Source of the DNA: Acidobacteriaceae bacterium
GTDB lineage: Bacteria; Acidobacteriota; Terriglobia; Terriglobales; Acidobacteriaceae
Direction of reading: 5' to 3'
DNA length: 5,728 nt
Assembly: GCA_003133425.1 (NCBI GenBank)
Contig: PKXI01000065.1
Location: 702 to 6,429 of the forward strand
Shown: positions 1-5,297 of the stretch, piece by piece
How positions within the stretch are numbered: position 1 is the stretch's first letter
How the letters are laid out: each line of letters starts with the position of its first letter
Position numbers and translations under genes: made by a program
Notes under the pieces: model-generated
What the model was told of the DNA's origin: nothing
Database searches by the model: none
The model's input: the letters and a program-made list of their open reading frames with translations, nothing else

Positions 1-273
1 TTTGGTAATGCAGGAAAGGATGCGGTCGTTGGTCCTGGCCGCACCAACTTCACCACTTCGCTTAAAAAGGTCTTTGCATTCGGAGAGCGGGCTAACTTCG
101 AGTTCCGTGCCGAAGCTTTCAACCTGTTCAACCACACGCAGTTCAACGCCTTCAACAACAACCTGAACTACAAGCTTGTGGGTGGCACATACCAACCCGC
201 ATCCAACTTTGGATTTGCAACCGGCACGCAGGACCCGAGAGAGTTCGAGTTCGGCGGCAAGTTCAGCTTCTAA
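1..273 (+). CDS. TonB-dependent receptor, Oar-like, C-terminal fragment
   Basis: This is the last 90 codons of an outer-membrane beta-barrel receptor; the gene starts left of the window and ends at TAA 271-273. The visible part alternates aromatic or hydrophobic with polar residues in short strands (NFEFRAEAFNLFNHTQFN), has Asn-rich loops, and ends REFEFGGKFSF. A final strand closing on a C-terminal Phe is the usual outer-membrane insertion signal for barrel assembly. The AEAFNLFNHTQF segment followed by a PREFEFGGKFSF-like ending is characteristic of the large Oar/CarboxypepD_reg TonB-dependent receptors abundant in Acidobacteriota, which are thought to take up glycans or other large substrates using TonB energy. 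The plug domain and N terminus are outside the window, so the substrate cannot be inferred. The terminator directly downstream separates it from the TPR gene. Confidence 0.88.
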   Translation, partial: FGNAGKDAVVGPGRTNFTTSLKKVFAFGERANFEFRAEAFNLFNHTQFNAFNNNLNYKLVGGTYQPASNFGFATGTQDPREFEFGGKFSF

Positions 274-289
274 CTAACTCCGTCAAACG

Positions 290-323
290 GGGCGCGGCGG
301 GACCTTCCTGCCGCGCCCTTTTT
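290..323 (+). terminator. Intrinsic terminator after the TonB-dependent receptor gene
   Basis: A perfect 9-bp GC-rich stem (GGGCGCGGC 290-298 with GCCGCGCCC 310-318) can be extended by three more pairs, one of them G-U, to a 5-base loop (302-306). It is followed at once by five T residues (319-323). It lies 16 bases after the receptor stop codon. This is a classical Rho-independent terminator for the + strand; there is no comparable T-tract for the opposite strand. Confidence 0.92.
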
Positions 324-387
324 CATTTGGCGGCTGCAATTGCCCGATCTCAAATAAAATGGACAAGGTGCAAGAGTGAGACCCGTA

Positions 388-1578
388 ATGCAGCCGCGAA
401 TCTGCCTGATATGGACGATGATGCTGGCCATGGTCGCCGGCCACTGCGTGGGCCAGACGGCAGCGCCGCCCGATCAACAGCGGCAAGCGGCGCTTGCGCT
501 AGAGCAACAAGGCGAAAATGTCGAGGCCGAGGCTGCATGGCGCACGTACCTGAAGGCGCATCCATCGAGTTCCGAGGCGTACGCCCACCTTGGTCTTTTG
601 GAAGCGCGTCAGGGGCACTACAAGGAAGCCGTGCCTCTCTACCGGAAAGCCCTGGCGCTCGATTCCAGAATTCCCGGTTTGCGTTTGAATCTCGGTCTCG
701 CCTTATTCAAGGCTGGCGAGATGAAGGATGCCCTGCAGGAATTCATCCCGTTGTTAAAGAGAGCGCCCCAGTCCTCCCCCGACAGGCAACGCCTCGCAAT
801 CCTTATCGGAATGTGCTACTACGGCCTGGAGGACTACGCTCAAGCAGCTCCTTATCTCAAGGAGGCGGCGGCTCGCGATCCGCAGAATCTGCCCTTGCGT
901 TTAGCCTTGGCGCACAGTTGCCTGTGGTCCAAGCAGTACCAATGTGTCCTGGACACCTATCACGAGATCCTGATGCTGAACGCCGAGTCGGCCGAGGCCG
1001 ATATGCTGGCAGGAGAAGCATTGGACGAGTTGAAGGACAGTTCCGGCGCTATTGAGCAGTTTCGCGCCGCTGTCAAGGCCGATCCCAGGATGCCCGACGT
1101 TCATTTCGGCCTGGGATACCTTCTATGGTCAAAGCATCGATATGAGGAGGCTGTGCCGGAGTTTCAGGCCGAGCTGGCCAACAACCCGAATCACGTCCAA
1201 GCCATGGCTCATCTGGGAGACGCGGAGATGAAGTTAAGCCATCCGGAGGCCGCCGTTCCGCTATTTCAGAACGCCATCAGGGTCGATCCGCAGTTCGAAC
1301 TGGCCTACCTCGATCTGGGCATCCTCTATGCGGACGCAGGCCGCAATGTCGATGCCATGCGGCAATTGAAGGCTGCCGCCAAACTCGCGCCCAACGACGT
1401 CGATGTTCACTGGCGACTGGGGCGGCTTTACCGAGCCATGGGAAACAAGAATGACGCGAAGGTTGAGCTGGACAAGGCAAAAAGCATCACTCAGGCTGCC
1501 GATACTGCTCTCATCAACAAGATGAGCCCCCACCCCGCGCAGGCACAGACCCCTCCAGCAGTTCCGGCCGGCAAATAG
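388..1578 (+). CDS. Exported TPR-repeat protein
   Basis: A 396-residue protein made almost entirely of tetratricopeptide repeats, helix-turn-helix units that bind partner proteins. About nine consecutive 33-34-residue repeats are visible from about residue 62 to 371. Examples are SSEAYAHLGLLEARQGHYKE, AEADMLAGEALDELKDSSGA and ELAYLDLGILYADAGRNVDA, with the usual small residue at position 8 and the Asp-Pro after helix B. The N terminus (MQPRICLIWTMMLAMVAGHC) looks like a Sec signal peptide, with cleavage probably near residues 18-22, so the protein should be periplasmic or surface-exposed. A Pro/Ala/Gln-rich tail covers the last ~16 residues. I prefer ATG 388 because it gives a standard signal peptide; GTG 376, with AAGGTG five bases upstream, is an in-frame alternative adding four residues. 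A possible -10 (TAAAAT, 355-360) has no clear -35. No catalytic domain is seen. The specific role is unknown, as is any link to the receptor upstream or the sugar genes downstream. Confidence 0.85.
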   Translation: MQPRICLIWTMMLAMVAGHCVGQTAAPPDQQRQAALALEQQGENVEAEAAWRTYLKAHPSSSEAYAHLGLLEARQGHYKEAVPLYRKALALDSRIPGLRLNLGLALFKAGEMKDALQEFIPLLKRAPQSSPDRQRLAILIGMCYYGLEDYAQAAPYLKEAAARDPQNLPLRLALAHSCLWSKQYQCVLDTYHEILMLNAESAEADMLAGEALDELKDSSGAIEQFRAAVKADPRMPDVHFGLGYLLWSKHRYEEAVPEFQAELANNPNHVQAMAHLGDAEMKLSHPEAAVPLFQNAIRVDPQFELAYLDLGILYADAGRNVDAMRQLKAAAKLAPNDVDVHWRLGRLYRAMGNKNDAKVELDKAKSITQAADTALINKMSPHPAQAQTPPAVPAGK

Positions 1579-1657
1579 CCGGAGTCTTCAGATTTATGTA
1601 GATCGCTCAAGAATACGCCCGCCGCAACCCACGCCTGCCCACGACTTCTTGACGCTG

Positions 1658-1720
1658 CTTCCAGCGTAAGCCGGCAGATAATCGAAGCCTCAGAAGCGGA
1701 TCTGGAAGATTTACCGGCTT
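1658..1720. repeat. Two interleaved 7-bp inverted repeats in the convergent gap
   Basis: The 166-base gap between the convergent TPR and lacI-type genes (1579-1744) holds no convincing ORF and no hairpin with a T-tract. It does contain CTTCCAG 1658-1664 pairing with CTGGAAG 1702-1708, and AAGCCGG 1668-1674 pairing with CCGGCTT 1714-1720. The order is A-B-A'-B', so the two stems are interleaved and could form either a pseudoknot or two mutually exclusive hairpins in the 3' end of either transcript. Function is unknown, and chance occurrence is quite possible for repeats of this length. Confidence 0.4.
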
Positions 1721-1744
1721 GGTAGTTCCTGGGTCTTGAAGCTT

Positions 1745-2833
1745 TCAGGTCCGCTTCCAGTGGGTGCGTCGGGGCGGGGGCGGGCAGGTCGACTCTCGAA
1801 TTACGAGTTCAGGCATAATCGGCACGACTTGCGGGAATGTTTCCTGTCCGCGAATCCGTCGCAGCAGTATGCGCGCGGCTACCGAGCCCATTTGATGCAG
1901 CGGTTGCCGAATGGTGGTCAAGCTGGGAATGTGGTAGGAAGCACCTTCGCTGTCGTCGAAGCCCACCACTGAGATGTCGTCCGGTACCCGCAGACCGTGG
2001 TCCATGATGGCTCGGATGGCGCCGATGGCCGCCAAATCGTCGTAACAGACCAGTGCTGTGAAATAGACGCCGCGACTGAGCAGTTCCTTGGTGGGTCCAT
2101 ACCCCAACTGTGGCGTAGAGTCCCGCGACAGCAACTGCACGGTCAGCTCGGGCGGTACATCCACACTGAGTTCCTTCGCCACAGTCATCAGGCATTTCCA
2201 CCGGTCATCGGCGTCGGAACTGTGGCTGCCGCCGCGCGTGAAAGCAATCTTGCGGTGTCCCAACTTGTACAAATGCCGCAGCGCCAGTTCCGCCGCGCGC
2301 CGCTGGTCAAGCGCCACAACTGTGACGCCTTCGATATTGCGATGACCGGCCACTGCCACCACGGGTAGATTCAGACTATGCGCCAGCACAGTGTCGATCA
2401 CAATGAAGCCTTCAACTGAGCGGTCCAACAGAAGACCCGGATATTCCTCAATCAGGTCGGGCTTGCGGCGATGGCTTGCGGTCAGGTAGAAATACCCTTC
2501 TTCGATGAGATACTCTTCGACGCCAGCCAGCACCTGCGTTGTATAACTGTCGCTAAGTTCCGGAACCAGGACACCTATCAGGAAGGACTGGCGCTTGCGC
2601 AGCGACCGCGCATAAAAGCTGGGCCGGTAGTCGAATTTGGCTGCCGCCTCCGTCACCCGATCCCTGGTCTCCTGCGGAATCGATCGGACGCCCGGAGCAT
2701 TGTTCAGAACGAGCGAGATGGTGGCTGGCGAAAGGTTCAGATACTCACCCAGAGTGCGCAGACTGATCGGTTGGGCTGGCTGTGAATTGCCCCCTGACTT
2801 TGTTCGCTTGGCCATACACTTCTGTTGTAGCAT
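1745..2833 (-). CDS. LacI-family transcriptional regulator
   Basis: A 362-residue protein with the two-part LacI/GalR architecture. Residues 23-46 form the helix-turn-helix (ISLRTLGEYLNLSPATISLV, then LNN). Residues 69-82 are the hinge (YRPSFYARSLRKRQ), in which L78 aligns with LacI Leu56, the residue that inserts into the central CpG step of the operator. Residues 84-348 are the periplasmic-binding-protein-like sensor domain, with typical segments FLIGVLVPELSDSY, HLYKLGHRKIAF, VVGFDDSEGASYHIPSLTTI and a closing ELVIREST. A basic, Pro-rich tail ends the protein. ATG 2833 is chosen because AAAAGG lies 8 bases upstream; ATG 2815 (seventh codon) is an alternative with a weaker site. It lies 124 bases downstream of the symporter gene on the same strand. 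It probably senses a sugar or sugar phosphate and controls the symporter and phosphorylase genes; the effector cannot be read from sequence. Confidence 0.93.
   Translation of the reverse strand: MLQQKCMAKRTKSGGNSQPAQPISLRTLGEYLNLSPATISLVLNNAPGVRSIPQETRDRVTEAAAKFDYRPSFYARSLRKRQSFLIGVLVPELSDSYTTQVLAGVEEYLIEEGYFYLTASHRRKPDLIEEYPGLLLDRSVEGFIVIDTVLAHSLNLPVVAVAGHRNIEGVTVVALDQRRAAELALRHLYKLGHRKIAFTRGGSHSSDADDRWKCLMTVAKELSVDVPPELTVQLLSRDSTPQLGYGPTKELLSRGVYFTALVCYDDLAAIGAIRAIMDHGLRVPDDISVVGFDDSEGASYHIPSLTTIRQPLHQMGSVAARILLRRIRGQETFPQVVPIMPELVIRESTCPPPPRRTHWKRT
1762..1784 (+). other. G-quadruplex motif in the 3' end of the lacI-type gene
   Basis: Four G-tracts of at least three (1762-1764, 1771-1774, 1776-1780, 1782-1784) are separated by loops of 6, 1 and 1 bases, which fits the usual G3+N1-7 pattern. 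The G-rich strand is + and is therefore the template strand of the minus-strand regulator gene; in the protein it corresponds to the Pro run and following basic residues near the C terminus. The motif is seen directly; folding in the cell and any effect on transcription are inference. Confidence 0.5.
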
Positions 2834-2838
2834 GCTAT

Positions 2839-2854
2839 GCGCCTTTTAAGGCGC
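2839..2854. promoter_or_regulatory. 16-bp palindrome over the ribosome binding site of the lacI-type gene
   Basis: GCGCCTT and AAGGCGC (2839-2845 and 2848-2854) form a perfect 7-bp inverted repeat around a 2-base centre, ending 5 bases before the regulator's ATG. On the minus strand the AAAAGG Shine-Dalgarno lies inside it. As RNA it could form a 6-bp stem with a UAAA loop that hides the AGG. As DNA it could be an operator for autoregulation, though it lacks the central CpG usual for LacI-type sites. The rest of the 2834-2957 gap shows no terminator and no clear promoter, which favours read-through from the symporter gene. Confidence 0.5.
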
Positions 2855-2957
2855 GATTTCGATGGTTTTGGCCAACTCCCGCTTCGCACCCAGAACAGCC
2901 GCATTTGCCCCTTTTGGGCGTAATTCTCGTGCCGGGAAGCAGCTAGGGAGACGCAAA

Positions 2958-4829
2958 CTACCTGTCGTCAGCGGCGCCCTTGTCTGTCTCACACTCGCGT
3001 ACGGCCAAGTGGTCGTACCAAGTGAACTTCAGAATGGCCGATGTTCCCAGAATGATCGCCAGAGCAATGGCAGCGCGTCGATATTCCTGGATGACGATGT
3101 ACAGCGGCAGCGCCACTAGGCTTATTTGCCATGCGATGCCAACCACTACATTGAACATATCGCGCAGGAAGTCACGATTGCGCTGGAAGCCGGGATCCTC
3201 GGCGAGTACCTTCTTGAGGACTGGCCCCCAGAAGCCCCATGGCCGGACGCGGCGATAGAAATCCATGAGTACCTCGTCCGGCTCCGGCTTGGTCAGCAAC
3301 GTGCCGGCGAAGCAGCCTATCAACGAGATGACCAGTATAAGCGGGAAGATAATCGACACATCCGGATTGACGCGGTGACTGCCAAGGAAGCCCTGCACGG
3401 CCGGGATGTTGTCAACAATCTTTGGCATCAGGAGCGCCGATGAAATGCCGGCGACCATGCCCCAGAAGTAGCCGTACCCGTTAAAACGCCACCAGTACCA
3501 CTTCAAAACGTTGGAAGCGGTGTAACCTCCCCACAGTCCAGAGACGATCCAAAGCACGACCGAGTTTACAGACGTGACGTTCCAGCCGAATAGGATGCCA
3601 ATCACAACAACGGCAAACGAGCTTAGATAGCTGAGACGGACGTATGTTTTGGGTTTGGCATTTGGTTTGATGAATCGCTTGTATATGTCATTCACAAAAT
3701 ATGGCGGCGCTGCGTTCACCGTAGAGGCAAAGTTCGACATGAACGCGGCCAGCAGACCGGCGATCAGGAAACCCAGCAGCCCGACTGGCACGAAGCGCCC
3801 AAGTGCGTAGGGCAGCACAAGCTCAAAGTCCATGTTGGAGCCCATGGCGCGGATGTTGTCGCTGAAAAACGCGGCAGAGAGCACCGTAAGTCCGGCGATA
3901 AGAATGTAACGTGGAAAGGTGAGCACGATGTTGACCCAAGCGCTCATCATCGACGCTTCGCGCGGATTCCTGGCCGCAAGCACGCGCTGCATGTCGTAGT
4001 TGGGCGCGGGGCCCGCGGCACTGACCAACACTCCCTTGAAAAACAGCATCATGACAAAGAAGCCGAACAGACCGTAGCCGTCCTGAGCAATCTTGTCGTT
4101 GGCTGAGGGAAGCAGCGTGGACCAATCCAGGTTCAGGCGCCAGCCGAAGAATAGCTGATCCCACCCAGCAGGTACCATCCTGTGTAGAGTATCCGGCGCC
4201 ACCTTGAGCATGGCAATGATGCCCACGGCGAACGAAGCGATAGATAGGATTATGAACTGCATAACTTCGGTGATCACTACACTGATCATGCCGCCCTTGA
4301 TCACATAGATGGCCGTGATCGCGATCAGCATCAATGCATATTCGTTGGGCGAGAGATGCCAGGGCAAAAACGTCGCCGCAAACTTGCCGATGCCCTTGAA
4401 GCCATAGGTGAAGAACCCGATGATGCTGACGAACGCATAGATCACCACGATCAGGTGCGACAACTGAGCGCCGCGTCCGGTGCCGAAACGGGTCTTGATC
4501 CACTCCGCGCCGGTCATCACTTTCGAACGGCGCAGCCACGCGGAGAGATAGACCATCAGGAAAATCTGGTTGAAGGTGGGCCAGACCCAGGGTATCCACA
4601 CGCTTTTTAAGCCGTAGATGAACATCCAGTAGACCAGCAACATCGTGCCGCTAATATCGAACATGCCCGAAGCATTCGAGATTCCCAGCACGTACCAAGG
4701 CATCTTGTTGCCGCCGAGGAAGTAGGCCTGCATGCTTTGCGAAGCTCGGTGCGAAACCCAATAGCCGATAAACACCGTGCTCATCAGATAGAACACGATG
4801 ATGACGATATCCAAAACGTGAAGACGCAT
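2958..4829 (-). CDS. Sodium:solute symporter (SSS family), probable sugar importer
   Basis: A 623-residue inner-membrane protein with about 15 predicted hydrophobic segments, the first at residues 6-25 (LDIVIIVFYLMSTVFIGYWV). Family features in order are YFLGGNKMPWYVLGISNASG in the loop and first half of the TM1-TM2 core, the APNYDMQRVLAARNPREA loop (about 275-292), and the TM8-like segment AAFMSNFASTVNAAPPYFVN then DIYKRF (361-386), which aligns with the sodium-site helix of vSGLT. After the core comes a cytoplasmic stretch with FYRRVRPWGFWGPV (524-537), then two extra membrane segments (about 559-581 and 585-605); it is longer than a minimal 13-helix SSS protein. The start is set at ATG 4829 by GGAG five bases upstream; a TTG 69 bases further out would add an implausible polar leader. 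Coupling to Na+ is known for the family. A disaccharide substrate is inferred from the divergent GH94 gene and downstream lacI-type gene. Confidence 0.9.
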   Translation of the reverse strand: MRLHVLDIVIIVFYLMSTVFIGYWVSHRASQSMQAYFLGGNKMPWYVLGISNASGMFDISGTMLLVYWMFIYGLKSVWIPWVWPTFNQIFLMVYLSAWLRRSKVMTGAEWIKTRFGTGRGAQLSHLIVVIYAFVSIIGFFTYGFKGIGKFAATFLPWHLSPNEYALMLIAITAIYVIKGGMISVVITEVMQFIILSIASFAVGIIAMLKVAPDTLHRMVPAGWDQLFFGWRLNLDWSTLLPSANDKIAQDGYGLFGFFVMMLFFKGVLVSAAGPAPNYDMQRVLAARNPREASMMSAWVNIVLTFPRYILIAGLTVLSAAFFSDNIRAMGSNMDFELVLPYALGRFVPVGLLGFLIAGLLAAFMSNFASTVNAAPPYFVNDIYKRFIKPNAKPKTYVRLSYLSSFAVVVIGILFGWNVTSVNSVVLWIVSGLWGGYTASNVLKWYWWRFNGYGYFWGMVAGISSALLMPKIVDNIPAVQGFLGSHRVNPDVSIIFPLILVISLIGCFAGTLLTKPEPDEVLMDFYRRVRPWGFWGPVLKKVLAEDPGFQRNRDFLRDMFNVVVGIAWQISLVALPLYIVIQEYRRAAIALAIILGTSAILKFTWYDHLAVRECETDKGAADDR

Positions 4830-5162
4830 TGGCTCTCCAAACTCCGAAGACAAGCAGCGTTTGCCACTCGACGCGGAAAACACCATGCCCACTTTCAAGT
4901 CGATGACAACCAGCGATACAACTGTTTTGCGAAGCGAAGATGCGACAACCGCAGCCCTAAGCTTCGCCCCCGTGACCCGCAGGAATCCCCCGGATCTTGC
5001 TCTCGCGGCCCTTTATCGCCAAAGAACTCGCCATGTCTGCGGTCTCCTCGCGACAGTGCCCTTGATGAATGGATAGACGGCGAATCCTCTCACGATTCTC
5101 CAGACTTTGGCAACCGTGGCAGCCGCTCCTGCGCCACTCCGATTTCTTCTCGCCCTGAATCA
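4830..5162. other. Divergent intergenic region, symporter side
   Basis: These 333 bases separate the symporter start from the phosphorylase promoter and hold no gene I can support. On the minus strand there is a short ORF with a good ribosome site (4957-5034), but its product matches nothing I recognise. A nested inverted repeat lies at 4929-4967 (GCGAAGC with GCTTCGC, enclosing TGCG-ACAAC-CGCA). GGCAAACG, half of a LacI-type operator, lies on the minus strand at 4865-4858, shortly before the symporter ribosome site. No convincing -35/-10 pair for the symporter was found; TATACT at 5188-5183 on the minus strand is a possible -10 without a matching -35. Confidence 0.6.
4835..4838 (-). promoter_or_regulatory. 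Shine-Dalgarno site fixing the symporter start
   Basis: On the minus strand GGAG (4838-4835) stands 5 bases before ATG 4829-4827. The first membrane segment begins six residues after this ATG. The upstream in-frame TTG at 4898 and ATG at 4886 would add 19-23 polar residues that do not resemble the family N terminus. Confidence 0.7.
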
Positions 5163-5190
5163 TTGACTTTCGCGGCGCATTAAGTATAAT
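5163..5190 (+). promoter_or_regulatory. Sigma70-type promoter of the GH94 gene
   Basis: TTGACT (5163-5168) and a perfect TATAAT (5185-5190) are separated by 16 bp. This matches the housekeeping consensus in 11 of 12 positions. Transcription would start near 5195-5199, giving a leader of about 100 bases before the ATG at 5298. A promoter this strong next to a LacI-type regulator suggests that control is by repression; that step is inference. Confidence 0.82.
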
Positions 5191-5201
5191 CACGGTTCAC
5201 C

Positions 5202-5216
5202 TTGAAGAGTATTCAA
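5202..5216. promoter_or_regulatory. Inverted repeat at the GH94 transcription start
   Basis: TTGAA (5202-5206) and TTCAA (5212-5216) form a perfect 5-bp inverted repeat with a 5-base spacer, about +5 to +20 relative to the predicted start. The position suits a repressor that blocks promoter clearance. It lacks a central CpG, so it is not a textbook LacI-type site and might serve another regulator or be chance. Confidence 0.35.
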
Positions 5217-5226
5217 AAACGCTCTG

Positions 5227-5240
5227 AAAAAACGTTTGAT
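5227..5240. promoter_or_regulatory. Candidate LacI-type operator in the GH94 leader
   Basis: The 8-bp palindrome AAACGTTT (5230-5237) with a central CpG matches the inner core AAnCGnTT shared by LacI/GalR-family operators such as the PurR site. The outer positions (TG...CA) do not match well. It lies about 35 bases after the predicted transcription start, where a bound repressor could block elongation. A related half-element, CAAAAACG, occurs 13 bp upstream (5214-5221). The neighbouring regulator keeps the hinge leucine expected to contact a central CpG, which makes it the natural candidate to bind here. Confidence 0.5.
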
Positions 5241-5248
5241 TAGATTTT

Positions 5249-5259
5249 GTACCGGGTAC
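5249..5259. promoter_or_regulatory. Palindrome GTACCGGGTAC in the GH94 leader
   Basis: GTACC and GGTAC form a perfect 5-bp inverted repeat around a single G. It is the third short dyad in a 58-base stretch of the leader and lies 39 bases before the start codon. It may be an extra operator or a weak RNA hairpin; nothing in the sequence decides between these. Confidence 0.3.
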
Positions 5260-5297
5260 TCCGCGGGCGGCGGATTTGCAGCAGGGGAGCTCGCGCC

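Noticed and set aside
327..360. A full sigma70 promoter for the TPR gene (TTGGCG with TAAAAT)
   Set aside because: The spacing is 22 bases, well outside the usual 16-19, and no better -35 is present. Only the TAAAAT -10 is worth keeping as a weak possibility.
327..1055. A 242-codon + strand open frame overlapping the TPR gene
   Set aside because: It runs in another frame over the clear TPR repeats, its product is Arg/Ser/Gly-rich low-complexity sequence, and it has no family features. It is a by-product of GC-rich codon use.
1727..1748. A possible terminator hairpin at the end of the lacI-type gene (CCTG...CAGG)
   Set aside because: The outer stem is only about four pairs with a poor interior, and no T-tract follows on either strand.
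1997..2368. A 123-codon + strand frame antisense to the lacI-type gene
   Set aside because: The minus-strand frame carries the full sensor domain of a LacI-family protein; the antisense frame has no recognisable features.
3823..4599. A 258-codon minus-strand open frame inside the symporter gene
   Set aside because: It lies on the same strand but in a shifted frame. The symporter frame gives membrane segments and family motifs across the same bases, while this one gives His/Arg-rich sequence without hydrophobic segments.
4737..5183. A 148-codon + strand open frame across the symporter start and the intergenic region
   Set aside because: About a fifth of it is antisense to the symporter N terminus, it has no good ribosome site, and the product looks like noncoding translation rich in Arg, Ser and Asp.
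4957..5193. A 78-codon minus-strand frame as a real gene in the divergent region
   Set aside because: Its first codon overlaps the phosphorylase promoter, it starts with GTG without a good ribosome site, and the composition shows no domain. Only the internal short ORF has a good ribosome site, and it is listed as a weak finding.
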